DNA from: Cercis canadensis
Lineage: Eukaryota > Streptophyta > Magnoliopsida > Fabales > Fabaceae
DNA: 64,000 nt
Assembly (NCBI GenBank): GCA_003255065.1
Contig: QAOA01005876.1
Location: 64,639 to 128,638, forward strand
Direction: 5' to 3'
The position numbers were made by a program, and so were the translations under genes. The notes beneath the pieces are model-generated. The model was not told the origin of the DNA. It saw only the letters and a list, made by a program, of their open reading frames with translations, and made no database searches. The first letter of the stretch is position 1. Every line of letters begins with the position of its first letter. This document shows, piece after piece, positions 42,798 through 56,162 of the stretch.

Positions 42798-43046
42798 TTA
42801 AAATTTCAGAGTTAGTGTGTGGTAATCCTGTGTCTCCCTTTCTTCCGTTTCTTCTTCTTCTTCCTCATCTCTCTCTTGGGATGTTTTTCTTCTATGCTCA
42901 GTTTCTTTGTTGAATTGGGAAGAAGATGTGCCGACGAATTCGTTTGGCTTAGTTCGCGAACTGAGATTTCTTAGATCGCGGATTGACAGTGGATCCACAC
43001 TGAAACCGTCGATCCGCCGCTCAGAGCTTGGTTCATCCCCTCCCAT
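42798..43046 (-). CDS. Unidentified 82-codon frame
   Basis: Minus-strand frame starting MGGDEPSSERRIDG, with FSVDPLSIRDLRNLSSR and an acidic run (DEEEEEETEE). Part of it is also present in unit A (about 28400-28510), where the N-terminus is missing because unit A ends. I do not recognise the protein. It could be a first exon of an unidentified gene or chance; the acidic run comes from a TTC-repeat. Confidence 0.2.
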   Translation of the reverse strand: MGGDEPSSERRIDGFSVDPLSIRDLRNLSSRTKPNEFVGTSSSQFNKETEHRRKTSQERDEEEEEETEERETQDYHTLTLKF

Positions 43047-43439
43047 GGCGAATCCTGTGATCTAGCTTCGGCACCCTCACTAAATTTTTTGTCTCTACCC
43101 TGAAATGGAGAATATCTTAATCCATGTGATGTGATGTGACCAACAACTCAATCGTAAACATTTGAAAGTAGTTGGCTGTGTAATCGTGCTGCTGCCACAA
43201 TAGTCCCCATGGATCCCAACCCCACCCATAAGATGAAACCACTAACAACGACATTTTCCATTTGCTTCAATTATTTAAATAAAATTATATTTAAATATAA
43301 ACAGAATAATTATATGTATATATAAACAAAATAACTATATAATATTTATTTTATACAAATGAAAAATATTTCGATAAAGAGCTTGATTTTACGTGTGCAA
43401 AATATTGAACATAAAATTGAGCCAATACCCAGTTCTTTG

Positions 43440-43574
43440 ATGGCTTCAGAGAAGGAATTTCCGGAATTGAATAGAAATATTTACCCGCATATAGAACCGT
43501 ATAGTACAGGTTTTCTGAAAGTTTCAGATCTTCACACGATCTACTGGGAGCAGTCTGGAAACCCAAATGGGCAT
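43440..43574 (+). pseudogene. PIP: Proline iminopeptidase first-exon fragment
   Basis: A 45-codon exon MASEKEFPELNRN...IEPYSTGFLKVSDLHTIYWEQSGNPNGH ending at an intact GT donor. It matches the N-terminal part of plant proline iminopeptidase (alpha/beta hydrolase), just before the HGGPG oxyanion motif. The next exon is absent: by about 43690 the sequence is AKR 3'-flank-like. It therefore is a fragment brought in by rearrangement. Confidence 0.75.
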
Positions 43575-44045
43575 GTGAGTATCGATTGCCCCAGTGGCTG
43601 ATGAAATTTGTTGATTTTGTGTAATTTGAAGTTTTCATTTTTAACCTATGGGTTAAGTTTATATGTTTATGTTGGTTGACGAAGAGAATGGACAATGGGT
43701 TATTTGCAACTAAATATATGAATCATTATACATTTTCAAGATTATACTGTAAGTGAATACTACAAAATTACAAAAAATCTTTATTGTTAGTAAAATATCT
43801 TAGTGAAAGTTGAAATTCCTTTGTATCATACTCAAACTTGTCAATGTGCCATATGTTAAAGTTGTGCTTGATCATTACACTTTCTTAGACTCATCAAATG
43901 GTGTCTTAAATATGTTTCTGAATTCCTATGATCCTAGTTAATTTTTTTTCTTTTTTAAGACTAAACTTCTGTATCTCAAATTCAGTCACGTATAGAATTT
44001 GTGAAATTTATCACTAAAATTTATGTATTATTATTCTGTGTTTAG

Positions 44046-45216
<1,171 letters not shown>

Positions 45217-46335
45217 TTGATAATGAATTGACAGCAAAGTCTACGATACTGTATGTTTTTTCAATTGTGCATTGAAATCCATTTTTCAGTTGTGCTGATA
45301 TATGAGCCACTGCTGTAGTATTGATATCCATGATTCTTTATGGATGTCTATTCTAGACTTAGCTGTCAACAACTTAGTGGAACTTAACTATGATGTTGAA
45401 TACAACCGTACGAATAATCCCAAATTTGTATGGGTATCCCCTTTGCAAGGCTGTTTACGTCTCTCATCTTAAATTTGAATTTTCAAGACATTTTTGACAA
45501 ATAAAGAAACACGTAACATGTCATTGGTTTCGAGTATTTTGATATTGGAGAATTAAATAGTTACTAGGTGTGTCTAGTGGTGAGGGGTTTAAACCTCTAT
45601 GTTGTCATGTACCAAAAGTAATTGGAAAATTACATTAAATGGTTCTTATAGCTAAACTGCTTAACGCCAATCACAATTTCGAGACATCAGCTACTTGCCC
45701 AAGCTTTTATCTCTAATGTGCTAACAAGAATGTTGCAATACAATATTACTTAATAACACTAAGTCATGGAGTAATAATCTCACAGAAAACCCAGATCCAG
45801 AACTATTCCGGAGAATTTTTTTTAATATAATTTTTCTAGGTGAAAATCAAAACTTTCTTCAAAGAGATGCAACAGAAAGTACATTAGCATTGGCTAATGG
45901 AAGCCTCACAAGGAACATCTTAAAGACTGACAAAATTAAGAAAGTCCTTAAACAGAGGAGATGGTTCGCCCTCAGTATAAATATAGCTGTTAGGAGATGG
46001 TTCGCTTACAGTGAATGTCACCACAATTTCAAAACTAGAGAAGGAAATTATCTCAAAAGAAAATGGAAGGAAGAAGAAGAAGAAGAAGATTGGAGAAGAT
46101 GATTTCCTGGCTCTTGCAGCTCGTTCCTCCTGAGATGCACTTAGTGTTAATGATATGGAACCTTTGATCTTATATCTCAAATTTAGTTTGTTATCATGAT
46201 TGCTATGTTGTGGTAGCAATGCGTGAATTGCGGGTTCCTAATGTTAATTAGAACATGTCATTTCATTTTTCCTCTATCCACTAAACACTGATTTTTGTTT
46301 TCCCCAAAAATTAAACAAATCTAGATGCATTTTAC
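45217..46335. other. Spacer, nothing recognised
   Basis: No supported gene. A 70-codon plus-strand frame at 45890-46102 has a Lys/Glu-rich end made by GAA repeats and resembles nothing I know. Confidence 0.4.
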
Positions 46336-47130
46336 TTCAAATAAGCTGTAGATCTAAATTAATCCTATCCACTCGAATTAAATCTAATTGGTTGGCTGGT
46401 GATCTAATACTAGATCTATAATCAAAAACCCTAGCAAATAGTGTAGACCTGATGGCCATGGATTAGATCTCAAATTTTGATAACGAATCTATATATGATA
46501 AATTTTGAAAAGAAATTTAACAGACTTGTTTTGGGATCTCTGAAATAAAATATCCTTAAATAAAACTTTAATTAAAACTCAACAATATATAGAGATGTTT
46601 GTCATTTTGAAGCAAGCATATGAGGATTTTTTATATTAGAAAATTTGATGTATACAATTTTTGTACAATTACTAGGCACAAGGGGTAATCGAATCCACTC
46701 GAATTAAGTTCAATTAGATGGTTGGATGATCTAACACTAGGATCTAAAAAAAAGAAAAAAAANAAAAAACCTAGCACTAAGTCACCATGGAGTGCATCTA
46801 AAATGTTGATAATGGATCAATGCAAAATTTTATAAAAGAATGTTTGAAATGAAATCTTAAACAGGCTTGTCTTGTTATCTCTGAAATGGTTATAGTCTCA
46901 TCTCCAAAAGAAAAAAAAATTCATACATAAAAGTTATGGAAAAATATATTATTTGTATTGGAATTATTTTATAATAATAAATTAATTAGTGTTGTTCTAA
47001 AAATTATTTTTGAATAAAATTATAATTAGAACTCATGATATGTAGATGTTCATCATTTTGAAGAACGCACATAAGGGTTTTGTTTAATATAAAATTCATG
47101 CAACTTTTGTTCATTTACTAGATACATAAT
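46336..47130. repeat. Diverged tandem duplication (~340 bp unit)
   Basis: Blocks starting 'ccactcgaatta' (about 46369 and 46697), 'ctagca' plus 'gatggcc/caccatgg', and 'tagagatgtt...cattttgaag' recur in the same order, giving two diverged copies. An N lies in a poly-A run at 46763. Confidence 0.55.
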
Positions 47131-47311
47131 GTGTAATAGAGTAAGATTCACTTGCTTTCTTTAAGTTTTAGTTCATTAAGGCTGCATAATAAGAATAGAC
47201 TGCTAGTTGAACCAGTAATGTAGGTCTTTGTGCAAAACGTATTTACTTTAGTTCACGTCAGTAAAAGCTTATACCCATGCATGCACTACAAAAAAAAAAA
47301 AAAAAANNNNN

Positions 47312-47356
<45 letters not shown>

Positions 47357-48424
47357 GAATTCCAATAGAATTTTTCAATTGGAATTTAGCAAAATTTCGT
47401 TCAAATTTTGGATTTCAACAATAATTCCAATGGAATTTGTGTCGTTGGAATAAAAGTCATTGGAATGGCAAAATTTCAACAGAAATTTCAATGAAACCTT
47501 AATTCCAACGGAATTATTCAGTTGGAATTCAAATTTAGGAAAACAATTCTCACGACAAATTCCAATGGTATATTTTACTGTTGAATTTATTTATAAAATT
47601 TTAATGGTAATTCCAACAAAAAAATACTGTCAGAATTATTTTTAAAAATTTCAACGGTATTTTTTCGTTGGAATTACTATTGAAATTTTATTTTTAATTA
47701 TTTTTTTTTTAAATTTTAAAACAAAATTCCAATGGTAATTCTAATAAAAAATACCATTGAAAATTTCAAAATAATTTCAATGGTATTTTTCTGTTGAAAT
47801 TATCATTGAAATTTTAAAAAGAATATATTTTTTTTATTTTTTAAAAAAATTTGAAATTTGTTTTTTATTTTTTGAAATTCTAACGGAATAAAAATTCTGT
47901 TGAAATTTCTAAGATTTTTTTTTTTTTTTTTTACTTTTAAAGGTAAATTCTTCAATAATATTTCTTAAAAATCAAAATTTACCATTTGACAAATTCTTGT
48001 AAATTTTAATTACATGTAATTGAAATGCAAAATTTCAAATGCATGTATTTATAAAGTATTTTGTTCGAATACACTATTATAAAAAGAATAATTTAACAAA
48101 AATATTCAAAACCTTGTATTTATAATTTACCAACAAAATATAATCTGAATTAGTATTCTACAAAACATCATAGCTTACAAATGAGTGAATTATACAATAG
48201 AAAAGTCTTGGTAAGAAATCTTCATAAAACATCAAATGTAAACTTCAATTGTTTGAGGTCAATACATTAATAAAAGCTTGACAACTTCAATTGTCTCTAC
48301 AACTCAACTAACTGGTCCAACTCAAGACAAGCTCAAAATGCACTTCCCTTCCTTACGATATCGGATTTTCCCTTCCTTAGGATAGTTACACCGCCAATCC
48401 ATCCATGGTTCTTAAGAAGCATAC

Positions 48425-51201
48425 CTGAAAATTCTCAAGCTTTAGCTTTTGCAAAATTTTCTCAGTTGCAGTTTCTTCATCATAACTGTTAACACATAAT
48501 ATACATAAAATGAATACTGAGCTCTTTTTTAAATTAACAAAAATGCTTGTATAGTTGTACTTCCATTCAAAAAAGAAAATATTTATGGCCCATATCAAGA
48601 AGATGAAACAGGATGATGAAAACAGCATCATAATATGCCAACAAGCAGAAGAACTACAACCAACTTTCTTTTCTTTCGCTTATTTTGCTTCTTTTCAGTT
48701 TGGCAAATTACAACTACAAAGAAAGTTGCAATTATTCTAACCAATATTTTGAAACCCGACCACACTCACTGGTTCAACCAATTTAAGTGGGAATCAACCC
48801 TTGATCTGGTCCGTTAACTATTTAAAACTACTTTTGGTCAACTTGGTAAATAACCGGGTAAATTAGCCAGTTTAGGGTGAACCAGAGAACCAGTGCCAGT
48901 TTTCAAAGGAGCAGTTCACCTGCGAGTAATGTGCCAGCATTTGCCACTCACTCAAAATTTCGACATATATATCTCTACACCTTAGCAACACAAAATCAGT
49001 AAATCTGGAATACAAGTTTATATAGTTAGTGGAGCACGTGAACCTTTATAAACTCACCTTCCATCCATTAACTCAGGTGCTAGTAACCCAAATTGATCTA
49101 CAAACTCTGAGTAAGTCCTTCGAGTGGGGTAAACTGCGAGACTTATCCGAACAGCCTCAAGGACACCCTGAATAAAATAAAAATAAGAAATAAACCAGCT
49201 TACTTAATGTGAATATTTCTAGGAAGTAAATACATAACACAAGCATGTGGATGTCTGGGCTTGTCATATGCAGGGTCACCCTAGTTGCATGAAAATTCAA
49301 ATCAAGCCCACAGCATTTTGTTTGTTTTTACACAAGTAAGTGTAAGTCAAATGAGACATCATTTTTCTTTTCATAGAAAAAAGAAACTTACTTAGAGAGA
49401 AAGCAGAAAGTACAGAAACAGAGATAAGAAATCCTTCGATGACATATGAAAATAGAGAGAAAATGAAAAAAATAAAATAAAAGAAAATGACAAACTATAT
49501 CAATACAAATAAAGCTTTCCAAACTCTGAATTCAACACATAAACATAAAGACAAAAGAAATTCAGCATGACTCATAAAGGTATAAACAACCCTGCAAGTT
49601 GTAACATTGGGAACAAAAATCAGCAAGCCAAAAACCAAGAAAAAAGCTTACTTGCAGGCAGTCTATGTATCTCTGTGATAATAGTTCCAATAAAATGAAG
49701 CTAAGAAATAAGCAACTAACCCCACAGCGTAATTGGTGTATAACACTGGGATTTTCAAACTTTTGTGGGCAATTCAATGAATTTGGCTTCACACATCGTA
49801 TGTAACGAGGCTCTGTTGAGTTGAGGGTCTCCATCAATGACTGAAGTTGTTGCTAAGCAAACATAGACAGAAAATAAAACAGATGTCAGCTATAACGATC
49901 AGCTAGTTCAGCTTAGATTGAGAGATTATGTGGTTCTCTTGCCCTAAATTTCAAAAGAAGATGATTGTATCAAGAGGCTAGCATCCCTTATTCAATACTG
50001 GAATTCTTTAAACTGAATCAATTAAATTGATCTGCAATAAAATTGGAAATAGAAAGACATAGATATTCATACCTTAAATCTGAATGCCACCAAAGAAAAC
50101 TTGTATGATGATCCTGAAGATTCCTCTGGCAGCAAAGGGAAAAGACCAGACAAAAATTGAGTCAACAGGAAACTGGAATTACAAGAATACCTTAGACATC
50201 CATGTCAATATTAGAAATGAAGTTTAGAGACAAAAATGACTTAGACATCAATATGATGCATACCCTTAGAATTGAACTTCCAAATGAAATTATTCTAATC
50301 TCTAGTATCAACATAATCATGTTCATGTAATCCTAAATAAGCAGTTCTTACCACATTATGCTTTAAAGAACCAAATCCAACAGCTTGTCCCAGCATCTTA
50401 TATTCAAATCAGATAAACCTTATGATATCCAAACATAATGCCTAGATAGCAAGAAAAAAGAATTGAAAGGTTTAGATATATCACTGACTAACTGACTAGC
50501 TGCCTCCTTAATGTGAATCCTTTTGCAATTTCAGTTTTTCTAGTCTGCTGTAATAGCATTTACTAAAAATCNCCCAGCATCTTATATTCAAATCAGATAA
50601 ACCTTATGATATCCAAACATAAGGCCTAGATAGCAAGAAAAAAGAATTGAAAGGTTTAGATATATCACTGACTAACTGACTAGCTGCCTCCTTAATGTGA
50701 ATCCTTTTGCAATTTCAGTTTTTCTAGTCTGCTGTAATAGCATTTACTAAAAATCAAGGCTTGCTCAGTAGTCCTTAGCCACCATTACTTCAGATCCTAT
50801 ATTCTCCTTGTTGCACATTATACAAAAAAGAACAATCATGTATGTAATGCATGATGCTACATGGGAAACACAGATTTAAATAAAGTTCAGCTAAAGCAAA
50901 AGAAAATCCAAAAAGGAACATAACCAAAAATCTTTTCAATCAAATCTAAAACATCTTGGTTGTCTATAAATTCAATGTAACTCCAGTTGATTTCTTCTTT
51001 GCTATGCTCCTCCTGCTCCATCTTAAATACATGCTGTAACAAATGACAAGACAGAAAAATTACAAGGAATGGAGAAAGAATAAGACACCAGGGCACTAAC
51101 TTAGTGGATGCAAATTAACATAGCATAAGACACACTTGCGTACCTCATTAAAATGCTGTTGAAGCTTTTCATTTGCAAAATTAATGCAGAATTGCTCAAA
51201 A
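48425..51201 (-). pseudogene. Class XI myosin motor exons captured by CACTA
   Basis: Six minus-strand exons in gene order: 51144-51201 ([19 protein letters not shown]), about 50932-51033 ([20 protein letters not shown]), 50073-about 50165 (LLPEESSGSSYKFS), 49721-49852 ([19 protein letters not shown]), 49058-49167 (GVLEAVRISLAVYPTRRTYS) and 48425-48485 (SYDEETATEKILQKLKLENF). The last three join in frame with GT/AG borders. These are parts of the motor relay/converter region of plant myosin XI. Exons between residues DLIEK and the LLPEESS region, and everything upstream and downstream, are missing, so no functional motor is encoded. Confidence 0.9.
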
Positions 51202-51817
51202 CTGTTAGAGACAAATGTTACTGGATTAAGTGAAGAGTTCATATTGACAAAACTACCAATTTAAATTAACAGCAGCAGAAGAAAAGACAATATAATTGCA
51301 AGTATAAACAAAAAGAACCATCAAATGGCAATATGGCTAATATTTGAAGATTCTAGTTCAGAGGAGAAAAAATAGTCACAAACTTTCTATATTCCATTAA
51401 GATTAAACGTAAATAATGAAAAATTCCAAGAAACCATCAATGCAAGGACAAAAAATTTCACCATCCACTGTTGTACTCAAACTCAACTTCAAATTTATCA
51501 GAGGAGCAACTTGGGAAACAAATGAATCTGTACAGAAGCAATAAAAGCAGTCCTGATAAATTTGCTTCTTTCAACCTAACAAGTACTGCAAAGTAATTTC
51601 AAAAAAATAATATCTATATCTAAAATATTATATTGCACTCCTCCACAAACTTTACAACATAAAACTCTACATTTAGCATCATTCAGCTAAGTTAATTCTC
51701 AGAAAAAATTTAGCGTTAGAGAAAAGCATTGAAACCCAAAATTAGCTTAAATTTCTGGTTCCAATCTTGCAGGAAATGAAAAAAAAGATGGGCTAGGGTT
51801 TGAGAGTGGAAGAATAC

Positions 51818-51979
51818 CATTAGCTGGATCTGCCCTCTGATGCACTGAACCAAATCGACCTCAAAGCGAAGAATCTCAGGAGCCGCCTTCTTGTTGCGCT
51901 AGGCTCTCTTGAGAAGCTCAACGTCGGTCTTCGAAATCAAGCTTTCGTAATCGTCCATCGGCAGCGAACCCGAATCCAT
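51818..51979 (-). pseudogene. SLD5: SLD5 (GINS subunit) first exon captured by CACTA
   Basis: A 54-codon exon MDSGSLPMDDYESLISKTDV, ELLKRA, stop (TAG), RNKKAAPEILRFEVDLVQ, QIQLM, ending at a GT donor. It matches the N-terminus of plant SLD5, a subunit of the GINS replication complex. The TAG replaces a codon that is Trp in the family (RAWRNEK). It lies upstream of the myosin exons in the same orientation, so a read-through transcript would be a SLD5-myosin chimera. Confidence 0.78.
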
Positions 51980-52376
51980 CGTTCCTTGCACTTTTCCTCT
52001 TCCACCGTCGGCTTCAATTTCTTCAAGAATTTCGTTTTGGTGGAAAAACTATAAGAAAATACCGCGCACTTGTCCTATTTAGAGAGCAAATGGTGAAATG
52101 AAATGCGAAATGGTGAAATGCGAAAGGGGGAAGGGGGAGCCGGAAATAACCTAAGAAAAATTCTAACGGTATTATTATAGAAATTACCATAGTAATTTCC
52201 GTGGGAATCAACAAAAAAATTTAAAAAAAAGAATGGAAAAAATAATTCCAACGGTAATATAATTCGGTTGGAATTACCTTTGGAATTTTTAGAAAATTTC
52301 TTCCGTTGGAATTTTGAAAAATTCCAACCAATGGTATTTTATTTTGTTGAAAAATGACATTTTTCTTGTAGTGATG

Positions 52377-52722
52377 GTGTGTGTATGTTATAGATTTAAA
52401 CAGTGTGTGTATGTTATAGTTTACACCCACATAGACTATTATCTATAATTGGTAAGTGGGGGTTAACCTAGTATTATTGCCTTGTAATTAAACCTTTATT
52501 CTTAGATTGCCTTTATGAGAATACTTGTGTTTTAGGTTATTAGATTATGTCGTATTGCCTTGAGTGAGGAAAAAGGAGGGATGGTTAGAGGAGGTGAGGA
52601 AGGATAGTGCTGATCGCTAAATGAGTTGCATGCCTATGTGAATTTGAATGCTTAGAGAAGTTTTGGGGAGTGAGTGTGCTGCCTCATGTATATTGGGAGT
52701 AGTGAGTTCAAGTGGGAAAAAG
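52377..52722. other. Spacer between CACTA and copia
   Basis: Starts with a repeated GTGTGTATGTTATAG string; otherwise nothing recognised. Confidence 0.5.
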
Positions 52723-53968
52723 TGTTGGCCCCACGATTCTCCTAACCCTAAGTTTTGATTATAACAAATTGTCATGCTTATCACTAACCTTAATGTATGT
52801 GTTCAAGTGTTTAATCTAAGTGAACATGTTAGGTGATAATCTTGGGTTTGAAGCACAACCAGTTTCCTAGTTTAAAGAACTAGCTTGAAGTTCAAGAGTT
52901 GGATCTGTGTGCTAATATGAAAGCTTCAAACTTCATGAACCAACCAAGGTTGAAGCCCAATTTGTTTGGACCAGTTACTGGACCTCAGAGATGCTGGAAG
53001 AAAGCCCACTTAAGAAATTTGAATCAGAAAAGAATCAACAATAAGAAAGGAAACAAGTGCTATATAAGAAAATTATTTGAAAAGATGCGATTATTTCTCA
53101 ATCAAAGATATGATCTTAAATCAAGTCATCAAGACCTCAAATCAAGCCAGCAGAAGCCCAGCCCATTTCCAATGGCCATCTTCAACCTTTAGCTATAAAT
53201 TTCGAAGACCGAAGGTCTCGATTATAGAGAGGAGAATCCATTGAATCAGTCAAAGAAAAAGCTCTGTGTGAGAAGCTAGTTATTTTTTTCTTCTATTAAC
53301 TCTATACTATTTATGTGTAATATTTATGAGAGTTGTATATCATTGGGTGCTATACAAATATGGGAATTTGTAACAAATTTCATTGGAAAATATGGGGAGT
53401 GACTTCTGTCTTTGTTTGACAGAAGGAGAGAGTTTCTAGTAAGCTTTATAAAGAAACTAGGGAGAGAAGTTTTATGGTTAAGCTTGTTGTAAAAATCAGT
53501 GTTGTAAACGAAGCTTGGAGAATCTTGGACAAATAATTTTGATAGTAGAATCCCAGCCTTGGGAGAGTGGACATAGGCTTTGTCATTGGCCGAACCACTA
53601 TAAAATTTTTGGGCTAAATCTCTCTATCATTCTCTCTTTTATTCAGCTGTTATATGTCTTTAAATATAATGCATAACTAGCTTTGTTGTTCTGATCTTGT
53701 TAAGCTTACTATTCATTGCCTTATAAATTGTTATATTCATATATGTAGGAATTTATCTTTTTGATCTAAATGACTATCTGGTTCATATTCTGAGTATTCA
53801 TATTTTGATCGATCTCTGTTATGTTATTTATGGGTTTTATAATAACCAGCTCTGAAACAAATTTTGAATATAAACTGGTTATTCCAAAAATTGTTTTAAT
53901 CTATAATTTCGCATTATAATTATTTTTATCTCCTATTCACCCCTTTTAGGAGCATACCTACACTCTCA
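52723..53968 (+). repeat. Copia LTR (left) of the 52.7-57.1 kb element
   Basis: 1246-bp LTR starting TGTTGGCCCCACGATTC and ending TACACTCTCA. It is followed by a degenerate primer-binding site (TTTGTATTAGAGCTC in place of TTGGTATCAGAGC). Confidence 0.8.
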
Positions 53969-54052
53969 ATTTGTATTAGAGCTCGATGCTATATTATTTG
54001 GTCTAACAACCTTGAGTTAAAGATTTAAAACTTTAAATCTTTGTAGGTATCA

Positions 54053-54630
54053 TGAATACTCAAAATGCAGTTCATTCTTCCCACAAGCTATTGTACTTCA
54101 ACGGTGACAACTACAAGTACTGAAAGGAAAGAATGGAGATGTATCTTGAATCAATAGACTACAAGGTCTGGGCCATTGTGAGAAATGGAATGACACCACC
54201 AATGAAACTAGTGATGGAGTACAAGTTCCAAAGGAAGAAAATTTACTACCGAAGATCAACTCATGCACATCTTAAACTCCAAAGCTAGATACAACATCAT
54301 ATGTGTTGTTTCTCCAAAGGAATATGAGCGCATAGCTTCATGCAACTTAGCTAAAGAGATATGGGATCGACTCAAAGCTATACATGTAGGAACAAGCCAC
54401 ATGAAGGAAGCCAAGATTGATATCTTTGGCTCACAATATGAAATGTTCCACGTGAAGAAAGATGAAGATTTGTAATATTTCTTTTCTTGGGATCATAAAT
54501 AATCTTAAGAGCCTTGGAAGAGAGTATACTTAAAAGGAGCAAGTCAAAAAATTACTTAGGTGCTTAACAGAAAAATGAGAAACAAAAGTCATAATTCTCC
54601 TCCAATATGTTGAAACAAATGATATGACCA
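54053..54630 (+). pseudogene. Copia gag, first part (degenerate)
   Basis: Starts MNTQNAVHSSHK; contains stops (KY, stop, KERMEM) and frameshifts. Recognisable LNSKARYNIICVVSPKEYER and KEIWDRLKAIHVGTSHMKEA. Confidence 0.8.
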
Positions 54631-54633
54631 TAG

Positions 54634-56127
54634 TGATAGTTACAGGAAATACTCCTAGAGGGGGGTGAATAGGAGTTGTTAAAAATTGCTCATAAAAAAC
54701 GAATTCAAATCACATATTTGTTTAAGAACTTGTTCTTATAAACTAGTTCTTAAAAACTAGTTCTATGCCAGATGCCAGATTTGAATGCACGAAATAGCTT
54801 GCTAAATAATACAAAACAGAAACTCAAACTAAATCAAATCAAAGAAGAGCAAAATAACAGAAACTCAGAATAGCACACTTCAGCATTAGAAACACAGATA
54901 AAATTCAGAAGTGTAAATAACTCAAAATTAAAGAGATGAAGGGAAAGAGAATATGCACAAGTTTTTATAGTGGTTCAGCTTAAAAAGCCTACATCCACTT
55001 CTCCCACAAATGGGGGTTCCACTATTCTTTCAAGTTTATTTGTCCAAGCTTCTCCAAGCTTTNTTAAAAAGCCTACATCCACTTCTCCCACAAATGGGGG
55101 TTTCACTATTCTTTCAAGTTTATTTGTCCAAGCTTCTCCAAGCTTTACAAGTTTATTTTGTCCAAGCTTTACAAGTTTATTTTGTCCAAGCTTCTCCAAG
55201 CTTAACAAGTTTATTTTTCCAAGCTTCTTCAAGCTTAACAACAAGTTTATTTTTCTAAGTTTCTCCAAGCTTAACCATGGTTTTTTGTTTCTCAAGCTCA
55301 CCATGAACTCTCTCTCTCTAACTCTAGAGATCACTCTCATGGATTTCTCCCATAGAAATCCAAGATACAAAACCCAAGAGTTTTATTGTAGCCCCAAGAA
55401 GAAACTCTCTCAAAGAGTAGATATGAAACAATGAGAAACTTGAAGCATGAGAAGATGGCCGAGAGGAAGAAGAAGAGCAAAGCTCTCAACAATGGCTTCC
55501 TTCTCTCTCTAGAATTTTTTCTTCTTTCTTCACTTCATGCCTTCTTCGAAGCCTTGAAAGTCTTCTTTCTTTTTATTTGATTTCTTGTGTTTTCTTTCTT
55601 GTGCACGTGTGGTCTTCACAAAAGGCTAGGAGAGGTCTTGAAACCTTTCTCTTCTCAAGGCAAAGAGAACCCATGTGAAGGACTATCAAAGAGGCAAAGG
55701 ATAAAGTTTTTCCACTTGCTGACACACTTTCCATCAACCAAAAAATCTTTTGTCCTTTTGTGCCAAAAAGTCTTTCTTTGTGTAAGATAAAGTGGGTGGA
55801 GTGTTCCTTGAAGAAAGCAAACTATACATCAGTCAATTCAAAGAAAACTTTCCACTCTCAATAACACAACTCTTAGTTGGATTGTAAAAGGCTAAATTTG
55901 ACTTGAGTACGTGTGCGGCTTTGTCCACATCAACAATCTTGGCTGGAGGCCATAACTGGTTCTTAAGAACAAGTTCTGCAAGGCTTCACTTCAAATATGT
56001 TCTAGATACAACTTATAAACACAACACAGATTAATGGTAACAAGACAAACAACACATATAAGAAATAACAAGGCACAAGACATTATTGTTATCATCAAAA
56101 TAGGATCAGAAACTAGTGGGGCTAACA
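54634..56127 (-). mobile_element. Solo LTR 3 (nested in copia gag)
   Basis: 1494-bp solo LTR with ends TGATAGTTACAGG and GGGGCTAACA, flanked by the 5-bp duplication CATAG (54629-54633, 56128-56132). Very similar to the LTR at 24680-26036. An N at 55063 separates two near-identical copies of about 80 bp. A 'caagttta...caagctt' minisatellite (about 55028-55260) is longer here than in the sister copy. Confidence 0.9.
55028..55270. repeat. Minisatellite inside solo LTR
   Basis: Repeated units of about 25-30 bp built from CAAGTTTATTTxTCCAAGCTT with variable TCTCCAAGCTT inserts. Part of the expansion may be the assembly join at 55063. Confidence 0.75.
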
Positions 56128-56162
56128 CATAGACCAGCTAAGAGGGCAATTAGAGACATCGA

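Larger units (their letters stand above)
47284..52373 (-). mobile_element. Non-autonomous CACTA transposon with captured genes
   Basis: 5090-bp element. The left end is CACTACAAAAA (47284); the right end is the complement TTTTCTTGTAGTG (52373). It is flanked by the 3-bp duplication ATG (47281-47283, 52374-52376), as CACTA/En-Spm elements make. Subterminal zones (47345-47900 and 52150-52360) are packed with AATTCCAACGG-type repeats in both orientations, a CACTA hallmark. No transposase is seen. The interior carries, on the minus strand, the first exon of SLD5 followed by six myosin exons. Poly-A with five N lies inside the left end (47307-47311). A false ~180-bp duplication surrounds an N at 50572. 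Confidence 0.88.

Noticed and set aside
45890-46102. 70-codon frame ending in Lys/Glu run
   Set aside because: No recognisable motif, and the acidic tail comes from a GAA repeat.
48745-48905. Possible small repeat with 'aaacccgacc...ggttcaacc' and 'gaaccag...ttttcaaa' ends
   Set aside because: Resembles ends of non-autonomous elements, but no clear TIR or target duplication could be set.
54975-55370. 131-codon minus-strand frame with repeated LGKINLL-like units
   Set aside because: Produced by the minisatellite in the solo LTR and by the assembly join; not a protein repeat.
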